The notes: generated by a model not told the origin, from the letters alone. 64,000 bases of DNA from Gammaproteobacteria bacterium HGW-Gammaproteobacteria-1 (GCA_002840095.1 PGZL01000006.1:201241-265240), one strand, 5' to 3'; shown: positions 1-9,490, counted from the stretch's first letter. Made by a program: numbers and translations.

Positions 1-148
1 CGGTGAGGTTGGGGCCGATGACGACGTAATGGTTCAGCACCAGCGCTGCCAGCAGCGCAGCTGTGACCGACTTCATCCGCGGCGCGGTCTGCAGCTGCTC
101 CCGGAGTGGCCGGCGCCACATCGGTAGCGGTTTCGCCTGAGCGGTCAT
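1..148 (-). CDS. Partial conjugal transfer protein, possibly S26 signal-peptidase-like TraF (runs off window start)
   Basis: Minus-strand reading MTAQAKPLPMWRRPLREQLQ...LNHYVVIGPNLT; overlaps the next gene start (ATGA). Confidence 0.4.
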   Translation of the reverse strand, partial: MTAQAKPLPMWRRPLREQLQTAPRMKSVTAALLAALVLNHYVVIGPNLT

Positions 149-477
149 TTCCGCAGCCGCTCCCGCACGCGCTCAGTCATGTCCGGCACATCCGCCACGG
201 CACCAGCCACCAGTGCCTGGCGTGCGATGAGTACCCGCCCGGACTCCTGCGCCACAGCCGCCACGGCGTCCTGTATAAGGCGGGCGCGGCCCTCGGCGTC
301 GATGTCCTCGCCGCCCATCTTGCGGCGGGCCATGCCCTCGACCTCCCCTTCCATGATGGCCACCAGGTCGACCTGGCCGAAGCGCGGGGGCTGAGGGATG
401 GCCATCCAGACCATGCCCTGGATGGCGACGGCGCCCACGGCGCCGAACAGCATGGAGAACAGTGCTGCACGGATCAT
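145..477 (-). CDS. Small conjugal transfer protein with N-terminal TM, TrbI-like
   Basis: ORF MIRAALFSMLFGAVGAVAIQG...; position directly after the VirB4-like ATPase in the T4SS operon. Confidence 0.55.
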   Translation of the reverse strand: MIRAALFSMLFGAVGAVAIQGMVWMAIPQPPRFGQVDLVAIMEGEVEGMARRKMGGEDIDAEGRARLIQDAVAAVAQESGRVLIARQALVAGAVADVPDMTERVRERLRK

Positions 478-3023
478 CGGCGACTCCTTTTGACCAGTTC
501 CTCTATGGCCTGCTCCAGGGTGAGGCCTTGGGCGAGCATCCGCTCGATGGCCTCGTATTCATCTGCCTTGGTGGAGTACAGCTTCTCGGAGAACGGGTCG
601 ACCACAAGACGGCCGATGGTCCAGCCACTCGGGCCGTACACCATTAGTTCGGAATACTGCCCTTGCTTGGTGTCCACCGACTTGAGTGCCCGGTTCATGA
701 AATCGTTCATGACCAGACGGTCGCTCTTGGCGAGCTGCTGAATCGATTCCGGTTTCTGACGCAGCAGGTACACCCAGTCGGCGTTCTGCAGCGCCGCCGT
801 GGCGGTGGCGGACTTGTAGTAGTCGTCGATGCCCTGGGTAATGGTGACGAAGTTGCCGCCGTGTTTACGTGCCACACGGTAGCCCTCTTCGATGAACTTC
901 CCGGCGTTACCACCGGACATGAGACGCCACGCCTCGTCAATGATGGCCATCTTGCGCACCGAGCGGTCGCCCAGGTACATCGCCTGAGCGATCTGCATCA
1001 TCAGAATGAGCACCACGACCGATTGCAGGTCGGGTTTGTTGTTGAGCTCGCCCAGTTCGAGAACCACGAAGGGATTGTCGAACTTGATGGTCGACGGACC
1101 CTCAAAGAAGCGGGCATACATGCCGTCCTTGGTGTACGGGTAGAGCTGCACGCCAAGGTCCTGGGCGCGGGGGTCGCTGTGATTCAGCAGGAACTGAGCA
1201 ACCGGCGTGATGGTGGCGTCGTTTTTGTACGCCGCCCACGCATGGTTGAGGGCCTGCTCGATGTAGGACGCCTGAATATCGCCGACCGGCGCCGACGGCG
1301 AGGCCATCTGCGCAAGCAGCGGCTTGAGCATCGGGAGGCCTTCGTCGATCCAGTCTTCGATGTGCGTGAACGGATTGAGGTTGATTTTGGAGTCCGGGCC
1401 GAACTCCAGGTACATGCCGCCGATAATGTGGGCGAGACGCATGTACGAGCGTCCGACATCGATAATCCATGTGCGGCCGCCCATGCCGCGGATGGCCAGG
1501 GCCAGTTCCTGGACGAAGAAGCTCTTGCCGGCACCGGAGGCCGCTGCCACCGCGACGTTGTAGTTGCCTTTGTCGTTGTCGTAGGGGTCGGTGTAGAAGA
1601 GCTGTCCCCGCCGTCCCACCAGCATCAGGACTGGGGAGCCGCCTCCTTTCCACTCGCCGATCACCGGTAGCAGATTTGCGGCCGTCCACGTCAGCATGGT
1701 TCGCATCCGGCCCAGCTTCTCCATCTCCTTCACCAGGATGGGGGACAAGGTGAAGGGGAGCGAGGACAACAGATTGTGGACCTGGATGAATCGATCCAGC
1801 ACGATGTCCCAGCCCTTGGATTTGAAAAGGCTCTTGACCGAATTGGCCGCGGTATCGCCTTCGCCCGGCGGCGCAAACAGCACCAGCTGGTGATTCACGC
1901 GGCAGAGGGTATGCCCTTCCTCCACTTTCTTGTTGACGAAGTCCCACTCGGCCTTCTTGTCGCGCCAGACGGGTACGAACCGTCCCAGTGGCGATTCGGA
2001 GGCCTGCGTGGCGCGCGCCGCCTTCAGCTTGGTGACGTTCTTGGCCGCCACCTGGTCGGGAATGTGGATGTTGACGGTAAACAGGAACGGACACGGGATG
2101 CGCAGGGCATCCTGGAAAAAGTCGCCCACCAGCTCGCTCATGCCCCACAGCGCCCACGCGGTGGGATAGGTACGCACGCTGAAACAGCGCACGTCGGTGT
2201 TGTTGAGCATCATCCCGTCGCGGCCGATGAGCAGTGACGTGTCCTGGCGTACGACCTGGTCGCGGATCAGGGTGTTCTCGTCCCAGCGGTGCGCCTCACG
2301 CTTTTCTTCCATCCCTCCCCGCGGGTTGAGGATGTCATCAACGATATCCACCAGGCCATCAGCATCGAGGAAGTCGCCCTGCAGGCCGGCGCTTTGCAAG
2401 CTGCCCAAAAGCGCCTTGCGTAGCTGCTGGGCCTGGCGCTCGGCATAGACCTGGCGCGAAGGCAGCGGCTTGGGAAGGATCACCGACACGATCAGGCGGT
2501 AATCCCGTACCAGCATAGGCTGTGTGGACAGCAAGGAAGTGTGGGCACCGCCGCCGAGGTAGCCGACGCGACGCCGTGCCAGGGAACGGAAGATGTTATG
2601 GCTGCGCTGATCATCCCGCCCCGGCGCGCGCTCATCACCCTCGCTATCCGGCCGGCGCGACCGCGCCCAGTGGGTCAGTCGCGGTATCACCGTCGGTGAG
2701 GCCCACAGGGTGAACTGGAAGCTGATTTTGTCGGGCAGCCCTTGAGTGAAGATGCCAGCGAGGATACGGGCGGAGCTTTCGTCGGCGCCGGTGACGGGGT
2801 GGAGCTCGTACGCGAATCCGAATGAGTCGTCGTTGTAGAACAGCCCCGAATTCGGGTCGTAGGACTCGAACGGCAACAGATCCGCCAGCCGGTGGGTGTC
2901 GAAGAAATCGCGTACGCGTTTCTGCGACGGAGGCAGTTTGTCGGAGTCGGTGACCGGGTGCGCTCCATCGTTCAGGGCAGCATGCACCCAGTCGCGCAAC
3001 AGGGTCAGCGGGTTATTCAGCAT
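474..3023 (-). CDS. Conjugative transfer ATPase, VirB4/TraC-like (ICE MPF-G type)
   Basis: Walker A AAASGAGKSFFVQ, Walker B KMAIIDEAWRLM; start taken at MLNNPLTLL. Confidence 0.92.
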   Translation of the reverse strand: MLNNPLTLLRDWVHAALNDGAHPVTDSDKLPPSQKRVRDFFDTHRLADLLPFESYDPNSGLFYNDDSFGFAYELHPVTGADESSARILAGIFTQGLPDKISFQFTLWASPTVIPRLTHWARSRRPDSEGDERAPGRDDQRSHNIFRSLARRRVGYLGGGAHTSLLSTQPMLVRDYRLIVSVILPKPLPSRQVYAERQAQQLRKALLGSLQSAGLQGDFLDADGLVDIVDDILNPRGGMEEKREAHRWDENTLIRDQVVRQDTSLLIGRDGMMLNNTDVRCFSVRTYPTAWALWGMSELVGDFFQDALRIPCPFLFTVNIHIPDQVAAKNVTKLKAARATQASESPLGRFVPVWRDKKAEWDFVNKKVEEGHTLCRVNHQLVLFAPPGEGDTAANSVKSLFKSKGWDIVLDRFIQVHNLLSSLPFTLSPILVKEMEKLGRMRTMLTWTAANLLPVIGEWKGGGSPVLMLVGRRGQLFYTDPYDNDKGNYNVAVAAASGAGKSFFVQELALAIRGMGGRTWIIDVGRSYMRLAHIIGGMYLEFGPDSKINLNPFTHIEDWIDEGLPMLKPLLAQMASPSAPVGDIQASYIEQALNHAWAAYKNDATITPVAQFLLNHSDPRAQDLGVQLYPYTKDGMYARFFEGPSTIKFDNPFVVLELGELNNKPDLQSVVVLILMMQIAQAMYLGDRSVRKMAIIDEAWRLMSGGNAGKFIEEGYRVARKHGGNFVTITQGIDDYYKSATATAALQNADWVYLLRQKPESIQQLAKSDRLVMNDFMNRALKSVDTKQGQYSELMVYGPSGWTIGRLVVDPFSEKLYSTKADEYEAIERMLAQGLTLEQAIEELVKRSRR

Positions 3024-3444
3024 ACCCATCGGTATTCTCCAGCAGGCGTTCACGCATCTGCGGCAGCACCCACTCGCCGTTGTCCACGCGCACGAACTTG
3101 TAGTTGTTCGGGTGATACACCCCCGTGGCATCTTCCCAATCCACCACCCAGATACGCAGGCGGTGCGGCTCGCGGTAAATGGGGTCGCCGGGCTTCGCGG
3201 CAACCGGACCGGAATAGCCTCTCGGCGCCGACGGTAGCGGCGGCAGCCCATCTCCATCCTTGGATGCCTCCGCCACCTTCGGGCGAATGGCCTCGCCCCT
3301 GCCATCGCGGTCGTAGACCTCGGAGGCACTCATACACGTCACGCCATCCGGCGCACGGCACCCGTATTCAGGGGTCAGGGAACAGCCGCTGCTCGCGACT
3401 GCGGCCAGAACGGCGGCCACGGGAAAAATGGGGCGTCGGTTCAT
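3013..3444 (-). CDS. ICE conjugative transfer region lipoprotein
   Basis: MNRRPIFPVAAVLAAVASSGCSLTPEYGC lipobox; synteny upstream of the VirB4 gene. Confidence 0.8.
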   Translation of the reverse strand: MNRRPIFPVAAVLAAVASSGCSLTPEYGCRAPDGVTCMSASEVYDRDGRGEAIRPKVAEASKDGDGLPPLPSAPRGYSGPVAAKPGDPIYREPHRLRIWVVDWEDATGVYHPNNYKFVRVDNGEWVLPQMRERLLENTDGYAE

Positions 3445-4337
3445 TGTTTGTTGTCCTTCCCTTCGTTGAGCCACGCCATGAGTTTCTCGGGTGTCAGGTA
3501 GCCGCGGTGGACGCGACCATCGCCGCTGATCAGCACGGGCGTACCGGTCAGGCCATGTTTCTTTGCGAACTCACGGACAGCGGCCAGCGCCGGACGGCTG
3601 TCGCAGTCCTTTCCATGCTTGCGGGTAATCCCTCCTGGAGTGACCCGGTTGTGCCGCCGCAGATCCGCACTGAATTTCTCGACGAATCCATCCTGCATCG
3701 CGTGCTGCAAGTTCAGTTCAGGCGACCCGCCGCAGATAATGTGATCGGCCAGCTCGTGCATAACCAGGTCGGACGAGCTCCAGTACTCCGCGTCGTTCTC
3801 CGGGCGGTACGTGGGCTTTTCCGGCGACAGGATCATGAAGCGCACGTCGACCGCGAACTCGTGCCCCATCCGGATGATGTTGCGGTTTTCGTCTTTCGTG
3901 CTCTTTACGTCGTGATACAAGCGCCGGCACCATCCACAATCGTTGGCGTGGAGAATGGCCAGCTTGGGCGCGTCGTGCGGCGCCAATGACTCACGCAGGG
4001 CATATTGCAGCGGCAGTGATTCCCACGGGATACGCCGCGCCGTGGTCACCTGGTCGATACGGCCCTGGGTGATGTCCTCATTGGTCTGCACGTCATAGAT
4101 GCGGCCGAAGACCAGGTAGCGGCCGGTTGCATCGCCGTAGACAACGTTGTTGCCCATGACGATTTCGTACATACCGGGCAGCCGCGGCTCCGGGTGGATG
4201 TCGCGAATAGCGGTGTTGGGAAGTGCCTTACGCCACACCTCGCCATCGCCTGTATCCTCGGCTACCGCGACGGCGGTAGAGGCCAGCGCCAGGAGCGCCA
4301 TCAGGGCGCCCAGCCATCGGTTCAGTTTCTGCGCCAT
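3441..4337 (-). CDS. DsbC-like thioredoxin-fold ICE protein
   Basis: Signal peptide, CGWC motif (NDCGWCRRLYHD), C-terminal TGTPVLISGDGRVHRGYLTPEKL typical of DsbC/thioredoxin folds. Confidence 0.8.
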   Translation of the reverse strand: MAQKLNRWLGALMALLALASTAVAVAEDTGDGEVWRKALPNTAIRDIHPEPRLPGMYEIVMGNNVVYGDATGRYLVFGRIYDVQTNEDITQGRIDQVTTARRIPWESLPLQYALRESLAPHDAPKLAILHANDCGWCRRLYHDVKSTKDENRNIIRMGHEFAVDVRFMILSPEKPTYRPENDAEYWSSSDLVMHELADHIICGGSPELNLQHAMQDGFVEKFSADLRRHNRVTPGGITRKHGKDCDSRPALAAVREFAKKHGLTGTPVLISGDGRVHRGYLTPEKLMAWLNEGKDNKQ

Positions 4338-5638
4338 GGATATTTCTCCAGTGTTCCGGCCTTCCTGAGTTCTTCTTCGGTGACCAGGGGACGACGGGGG
4401 CCGTCGGTATCGAAATCGGCCTCGTCGCCGATACTGGCTCCGTCCGTCAGTACGATGTCGGCCATACGAGCGGCATCAACCTCGATAACGGGATAGGTTT
4501 CGTCGGCGCGCTCCAGATACCAGCGCGAGATGCGATCCAGGGCGGTACCGAAGCCTTGTGCGAGACCCTGTTCCATTACCTTGTTGGGATCGACCGCTGA
4601 CACGATGCCAAGGGGGCTGGTGGTCATGGTCTGGTAGCTCTTCGATATACCCTCGCCGATACCGCCGGCGATGCCGGCCAGCAACGACCGCGCTATGAGG
4701 GCGCCTTGCTTGGAGATCAGACGACCACGCATGCCGGTTTTGCCGTCCTCGCCGGAGATATGCCCACGGAGTGCGGTCTCGATGATCCGGCCATCCTTGA
4801 GGACACAGGACAGCTTCTCGGTGCGCGCGTAGACACGTTCGCTGGAGATGTCGCCGTAGCCCGCAAGCACGACATGGCATGCCTTCACGCGGGAGCGGAA
4901 TCCGTTGGGCAACCTGCCATGGTCCTTGAGCTTCACCACGAATGGCACCGGGTTGTTCTGTGATGCGCCGCCTGTCGGCGCGTCGAGGCCGGTAAGCAAA
5001 ATGGCCTGCCCAAATGAGCCAGCCGGTATGTAGTTGTCGATATTCCGCGTCGCGGCTGCTTTCGGCGCTTCAGGTAGCGGAATGACCAGTTCGGTGATGG
5101 CCGTCGGTTGCTTCTGCTGTTGCATGGCCGCAGGGCCCGCCACCACCGGCCCCGTGGCGTTCGGTGGCGGGGGCAGGGCACCGAGCTTCGATGTCGCGCT
5201 GGAGGTGCCTGGCGGCGGCGGCAGGCTGGTGCCCGACGCGCTCACGGCCGTCGCACCCGGCAACGGGGGCAGAGTTGTCGACGTGCCACGCTGTTGTTTC
5301 TCTTCGGCATCAGCCTTCTGCTGGGTCTTTACCGCGTCCAGTTCCTCCCGGAGTTTCGTGAGACTATCCACCAACCCCTTGCGATCCTGCTTGAGCTCCA
5401 AAAGTTCTTTCTCGGATTTGGCAATCCAGATGTCGCGGGGGTCGGTAGGTCCGGGCGACTGGACTTTTCGCGCGATGGGCTTTTCGTCCGGCCGGCGCAC
5501 GTCGCTGCGGGGCTGGAACGAGCTCCAGAGCGCCCAGAGCGCAAATCCAACCACCGCAAACACAATGCCCCCCAGGGCGGCGTATTGCCGCACCTTGAGC
5601 CGCTTGCTGTCGGGTACAGCTGTCTGTTCTGTTGTCAT
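4322..5638 (-). CDS. TraB-like ICE protein (TIGR03752/PFL_4705 family)
   Basis: TM followed by coiled coil and Pro/Ala region; C-terminal outer-membrane-core-like domain; synteny. Confidence 0.85.
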   Translation of the reverse strand: MTTEQTAVPDSKRLKVRQYAALGGIVFAVVGFALWALWSSFQPRSDVRRPDEKPIARKVQSPGPTDPRDIWIAKSEKELLELKQDRKGLVDSLTKLREELDAVKTQQKADAEEKQQRGTSTTLPPLPGATAVSASGTSLPPPPGTSSATSKLGALPPPPNATGPVVAGPAAMQQQKQPTAITELVIPLPEAPKAAATRNIDNYIPAGSFGQAILLTGLDAPTGGASQNNPVPFVVKLKDHGRLPNGFRSRVKACHVVLAGYGDISSERVYARTEKLSCVLKDGRIIETALRGHISGEDGKTGMRGRLISKQGALIARSLLAGIAGGIGEGISKSYQTMTTSPLGIVSAVDPNKVMEQGLAQGFGTALDRISRWYLERADETYPVIEVDAARMADIVLTDGASIGDEADFDTDGPRRPLVTEEELRKAGTLEKYPWRRN

Positions 5639-6369
5639 TGCGTACCGTCCCCAACTACCAGAAAGACCTTCGTACTCGATCCTGGGGCCAGTTCGTGACG
5701 ATCAATGGCGACGGCCAGCACGCCGGTGCGGTAGAACTCCCGTTCATCCAGGCGCATCTTCTTGTCGTCTACGTTGGTGAGCTCGTACACCTCACCTTCC
5801 AGCTTGCCGCCTGTATAGCGGCTGAGCAGTACGAGCTTGGCTTCCTGCCACAATTTGATCTCGCGCTTGATGTCCGTCTGTGAGTAACCCTCCGGGGATG
5901 AATCCAGCGCCATGTGCCGAATGAGCTCGATCACGGTACGCTCGTACGGCATGCTGGTTTCCCAGGTCGTGGCTTTGCGCCGGTCTGTGCCCTTGGCACG
6001 TTCCGGCCGCACCAAGGTGACCGTCTCCGAGGGCATGTCCGTTGGCGCCATCACCAGGGTGTAGACACCGCCCAAATCGTCCTTGACGAAAATGGAGAAC
6101 GAACGCGTGCGCCATCCGTCGGTGGGCTGCAGATAGATTTGCCCGGTGTCGGCATCGGGTTTGAGCACCACCTTGCCGTCGGCGCCCCACACCTTGTGGA
6201 CACGGCCATCCCGTATCACGAGCCGGTTGGGCTCGTTGCCGGAAATGCGTACAGACGCGACGGTGCCGTCGCGAACCTCGACGAGCTGAGCCGCCAGGAG
6301 CGCCGGGCTACTGAGCGCCAGCGTCACCAGAAGCGGAGTCACCCACCGTCTTGTCGAACGGATGCTCAT
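5635..6369 (-). CDS. TraK-like ICE protein (TIGR03749/PFL_4704 family)
   Basis: Signal peptide, beta-rich secretin-like sequence, synteny. Confidence 0.85.
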   Translation of the reverse strand: MSIRSTRRWVTPLLVTLALSSPALLAAQLVEVRDGTVASVRISGNEPNRLVIRDGRVHKVWGADGKVVLKPDADTGQIYLQPTDGWRTRSFSIFVKDDLGGVYTLVMAPTDMPSETVTLVRPERAKGTDRRKATTWETSMPYERTVIELIRHMALDSSPEGYSQTDIKREIKLWQEAKLVLLSRYTGGKLEGEVYELTNVDDKKMRLDEREFYRTGVLAVAIDRHELAPGSSTKVFLVVGDGTQ

Positions 6370-6922
6370 TGCTTACCTCCACAAATTCGGAAACCCACAG
6401 CCGCCCACTCTCGAACGTGTAGGTGAAGCGCCATGACCGGCGCACCTGAGACACCACCTGCTTACCCACAGTGGTAACGAAGTCGCCGCTGATTACGGTC
6501 TGGAACTTCTTCGGCTTCGATTGATACTCGATCGGGTAGAAGATGGTTGATGAGCTGTTTCGCTTGAGGCGTTCGGCCCCCACATCCATCCCTGCCTTCG
6601 TGGCGCCGTAGGAGCCAGGCGCCACGTAACGCATAAAGATGTCGACATTCCCATCAACACTCTTCGGTGTGACACTCAGCACCAGGGATGAGAGATAGCG
6701 CGCCATCTCCTCCAGGTACTCCGGCGATACTTCCCCGCCCTTGACCCAGAACGGGCGCTCAATAGTGGGAGGAACCACTAGAGTCTTTTCGGTGGTGTCG
6801 ACACCGTTCACAAACACGGCCAACAGGATGTTTGCCGCGAGCAGACCAAAGGCCATGCGCTGCCATCGGGCCTTGCTCGCGGTCGCTTCATCCTTCTCGC
6901 TTTGGTAACGATCGCGCTTCAT
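6308..6922 (-). CDS. TraE-like ICE protein (TIGR03746/PFL_4703 family)
   Basis: MKRDRYQSEKDEATASKARWQRMAFGLLAANILLAVFVNG, N-terminal TM, synteny. Confidence 0.85.
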   Translation of the reverse strand: MKRDRYQSEKDEATASKARWQRMAFGLLAANILLAVFVNGVDTTEKTLVVPPTIERPFWVKGGEVSPEYLEEMARYLSSLVLSVTPKSVDGNVDIFMRYVAPGSYGATKAGMDVGAERLKRNSSSTIFYPIEYQSKPKKFQTVISGDFVTTVGKQVVSQVRRSWRFTYTFESGRLWVSEFVEVSNEHPFDKTVGDSASGDAGAQ

Positions 6923-7227
6923 CCGATGAACTCCCGCACATCCGAGGTCGGCGTCCGCGCGAACTTGAACCACGCTTCGGTCGGTGTGTACCAGTACAGG
7001 GCGTGCCTGATCAGCTGCTTCCCGCCTGCGGCTTTGATGCGTGCCAGCGTATGCATGGCAAAGAAGCCCATTACGCCCCCCAGAACGATATTGATGAAGC
7101 TGGGTGCGAGCGCGAGCACCATGAATACCGGGCCCAGAAACGTCCATGCTTCGTCCGCATCCCAGAGGAGATACATGGGCGGGTCGTCCAGGTGTTTAGG
7201 GATGATGTGGCTTTCGTCGTTTTGCAT
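6919..7227 (-). CDS. TraL-like ICE membrane protein (TIGR03750/PFL_4702 family)
   Basis: Small protein with two TMs, overlapping the next gene; synteny. Confidence 0.8.
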   Translation of the reverse strand: MQNDESHIIPKHLDDPPMYLLWDADEAWTFLGPVFMVLALAPSFINIVLGGVMGFFAMHTLARIKAAGGKQLIRHALYWYTPTEAWFKFARTPTSDVREFIG

Positions 7228-7232
7228 GTCTC

Positions 7233-7547
7233 TTACACGACGGCCGTGATGATGCCGTTGATGACCGCGACGCCCAGTGAGGCACCAAGCACGATCCACA
7301 TCAAGCCACCAATGCCAGCGACCTTGAACGTTACTGCCGTGGCGGCGAGGCCGCCCAACAGGGCGATCACAGCGATCAACTTACCGCCAGTACCCTGGAG
7401 CAGACCCGTCAACCATTCGAGGATGCCATTCAGTTCGGAACCGCCCGTACCGGCCACCACGGTGCCGGCAAACAGCCCGACCACCATTGCCAGAAGGATC
7501 GGGTAATACAGTCCGTGAGTGGGCTTGGGATTCTTCGTGATGCTCAT
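7233..7547 (-). CDS. ICE pilin-like protein (TIGR03745/PFL_4701 family)
   Basis: MSITKNPKPTHGLYYPILLAMVVGLFAGTVVAG..., two hydrophobic segments. Confidence 0.8.
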   Translation of the reverse strand: MSITKNPKPTHGLYYPILLAMVVGLFAGTVVAGTGGSELNGILEWLTGLLQGTGGKLIAVIALLGGLAATAVTFKVAGIGGLMWIVLGASLGVAVINGIITAVV

Positions 7548-7558
7548 GTGATGCTCTC

Positions 7559-8275
7559 CTAGCGTGGGTTGGTGAAAAGGTGGATTTCGGCGCGACGGTT
7601 CTTGGCGCGTCCCTGAGATGTATCGTTGTCCGCGACGTAGCAGCATCTGCCCTTGCCTTCGACGCGAACTGCCTGGATGCCAAGATCACGCAACACGGCG
7701 GCAACGTTTTCAGCCCGTTTAAGCGCAAGGGAGTCGTTGTAGGCCTGCGGGCCGATATCGTCGGTGTGACCTGAAACGACCAATGACTTGATCGATAACG
7801 TCGGCCAGACATTGGCCGCAAAATCGGCGAGCTCGTGCTTGTGTTCGACCTGGAGGCGGGCGACATCAAAGGGGAACCGCAGGATAAGAAGTGGCATCAA
7901 GGTTTCTGATGGTCGTTTTTCGTCGTCATCCGCGCCGCTTGTCACGCCGCTCTCTTCGCCGGGGCGTTGATTCATCCGTTCCACGGCCTCTGGTTGATTC
8001 GAGGTAATGGCGGCCAAGGACACGGATGGGTTACCCACGAGCGGTGTGCCGGCCATGGAGGGTAGTGAGCCGGTGACAGCGGTACCGCGTTGTGTGGGGC
8101 GGTAGGGAGTCTTGGGCGTTTTCGTTGGACATAACTCGCATACCACGTATTTCCCAACAGCGGTTTGGGCAATACCAAGTCGCCGTGTCTCTGAGTCAGT
8201 GACTTTGCCCAGCTGCACCGCGCAGCCCGTCATTAGCGCGATGCACACTGAGCTGATCAGCAATCTTGTACGCAT
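7559..8275 (-). CDS. OmpA-family lipoprotein
   Basis: MRTRLLISSVCIALMTGCA lipobox; C-terminal OmpA motif VVSGHTDDIGPQAYNDSLALKRAENVAAVL...NRRAEI. Confidence 0.88.
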   Translation of the reverse strand: MRTRLLISSVCIALMTGCAVQLGKVTDSETRRLGIAQTAVGKYVVCELCPTKTPKTPYRPTQRGTAVTGSLPSMAGTPLVGNPSVSLAAITSNQPEAVERMNQRPGEESGVTSGADDDEKRPSETLMPLLILRFPFDVARLQVEHKHELADFAANVWPTLSIKSLVVSGHTDDIGPQAYNDSLALKRAENVAAVLRDLGIQAVRVEGKGRCCYVADNDTSQGRAKNRRAEIHLFTNPR

Positions 8276-8678
8276 AGGCCTCCCGTCGCCTTTCGGCCTC
8301 TTTCGATTTCGCCGTGCCGGCGTTATAGGCGCCGACAGCGTTCCATGTGTATCCGTAATGGGCGACATTGCCGGCGAGTATCCAGGCACCAACATGCACG
8401 TTGAGGCACGGCTCCCATAGATGTTCCTCGTGGATGCCATGTCTCTCCAACAGCGGAAGCCACCAGGTATTGATCTGCATGACGCCGATATCCCGGGTTC
8501 CGTCGGTATTGCGGCCTTCCGCAGTCGCATCCATACCGCTTTCCTGCGCCGCTATGGCACGAAGCAGCTCCTGCGCGACACCGTAACGTTGCGCCGCGTC
8601 GACAAAGCATTCGTCGAATGCCGCGCTCACTGCGGGCATGAGGATCATCAATGCAGTTGTCGCCAGAGCTGCCTTCAA
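8196..8678 (-). CDS. Lytic transglycosylase, VirB1/TrbN-like
   Basis: FDECFVDAAQRYGVAQELLRAIAAQESGMD...GVMQINTWWLPLL SLT fold. Confidence 0.9.
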   Translation of the reverse strand: MKAALATTALMILMPAVSAAFDECFVDAAQRYGVAQELLRAIAAQESGMDATAEGRNTDGTRDIGVMQINTWWLPLLERHGIHEEHLWEPCLNVHVGAWILAGNVAHYGYTWNAVGAYNAGTAKSKEAERRREAYAYKIADQLSVHRANDGLRGAAGQSH

Positions 8679-8698
8679 GCCGTCGTCTCGAATTAAGT

Positions 8699-8718
8699 CC
8701 GCGCCCCGAGGGGCGCGG
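8699..8718 (-). repeat. GC-rich hairpin upstream of the lytic transglycosylase gene
   Basis: CCGCGCCCC-GA-GGGGCGCGG perfect 9-bp stem. Confidence 0.6.
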
Positions 8719-8828
8719 GTGGAGGGTGTCGCCGAGGTTCAGCGAACCGCGGCGCTGGCAATGTGCGGCAGGGGGAGAGGCGTGAGAAGGCGAAATTAGG
8801 TCGAGTTGCGGTCGGGATTAATTAAACG

Positions 8829-8857
8829 GAAACGCCCAGCGAGTGGCTGGGCGTTTC
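8829..8857 (-). terminator. Candidate intrinsic terminator reading on the minus strand
   Basis: GAAACGCCCAGC-loop-GCTGGGCGTTTC 12-bp stem, then CGTTTAATT on the minus strand. Confidence 0.55.
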
Positions 8858-9086
8858 GCATTGGAGTCGGAGTAAAGGGTAGCGACGTCCGGCGGCTGTG
8901 GAGTAGCGGACGCGCATGCGCGAATTGGCCCCCTCACAATGGCCTCAAGGCCCTCCCGTTTTGGCCCTGCGCTCATTGCCAACCTGGTCCCGGGGGCGGC
9001 AGGTTTGGATGTGCCTGGCACGGTTTCCCGCACAAAGGGACTCCGCCAGCGTTCCGGTGGCGGGCGACCGGCGTGTTAGAACGAAG

Positions 9087-9147
9087 GCCGGTAGCCTTCC
9101 CGGAGACGCCTGGGACGATTCCAGGCATCTCCGGGAAGGCTACCGGC
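9087..9147. repeat. 27-bp near-perfect inverted repeat with 7-nt loop
   Basis: GCCGGTAGCCTTCCCGGAGACGCCTGG / CCAGGCATCTCCGGGAAGGCTACCGGC; the single mismatch is a C/T difference compatible with a G-U pair in one orientation. Confidence 0.85.
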
Positions 9148-9195
9148 ATCACACGCGCCGGCTGAATGCACCCCCTCCGTGGTGTGCCCCTTACA

Positions 9196-9234
9196 GGCGC
9201 ACGTCGTGCGCCCCGTTTTGCTTCTGGCAAAACG
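9196..9234. repeat. Two consecutive short hairpins
   Basis: GGCGCAC-GTC-GTGCGCC at 9196-9212 and CGTTTTGC-TTCTG-GCAAAACG at 9214-9234. Confidence 0.6.
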
Positions 9235-9325
9235 TCAGACAGAGAGATAGGAATAGGCGCCGGTTCACGGCCAGCGCGAAGTTGAGCGGCCTCCAGTTCC
9301 AGAGGCTTGTTGTTGTGTGGGCCGC

Positions 9326-9423
9326 GGGACCGGGGCGAAATGCCCTGCCCCTCTTCCCGGTCCGAAGGGGCTATGGCGCCGGCGTGCGCCGGCAGGGTGC
9401 CACTGGTGCCGCAGTGGCCACGG
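9326..9423 (-). ncRNA. Structured leader motif copy 1 (divergent)
   Basis: Minus strand GCCACTGcggcacCAGTGGC, GCCGGCgcacGCCGGC, GCCCC..GGGGC, GGGCatttcGCCC; compensatory changes relative to the other copies. Confidence 0.7.
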
Positions 9424-9461
9424 GTGAGACCGTATTACTTGACAGAGTCTAACAGACTCCG

Positions 9462-9490
9462 AAAAAAGAAGGGCCGCCCGAAGGCGGCCC
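9462..9490 (-). terminator. Rho-independent terminator of the helicase gene
   Basis: Minus strand GGGCCGCC-TTCG-GGCGGCCC followed by TTCTTTTTT, just 3' of the stop at 9496. Confidence 0.9.

Noticed and set aside
106-1670. Plus-strand ORFs 106..741, 462..647 and 663..1670 (and similar ones at 10423..11730)
   Set aside because: They run antisense to clearly coding VirB4-like and helicase genes, have no RBS or domain sense, and are explained by GC-rich codon bias.
8806-9452. ORFs 8806..9165 (+), 8916..9452 (+), 8973..9230 (-), 8818..9033 (-)
   Set aside because: All overlap the hairpins and terminator-like structures, lack RBS or domain similarity, and show Pro/Arg/Ala composition typical of random GC-rich frames.
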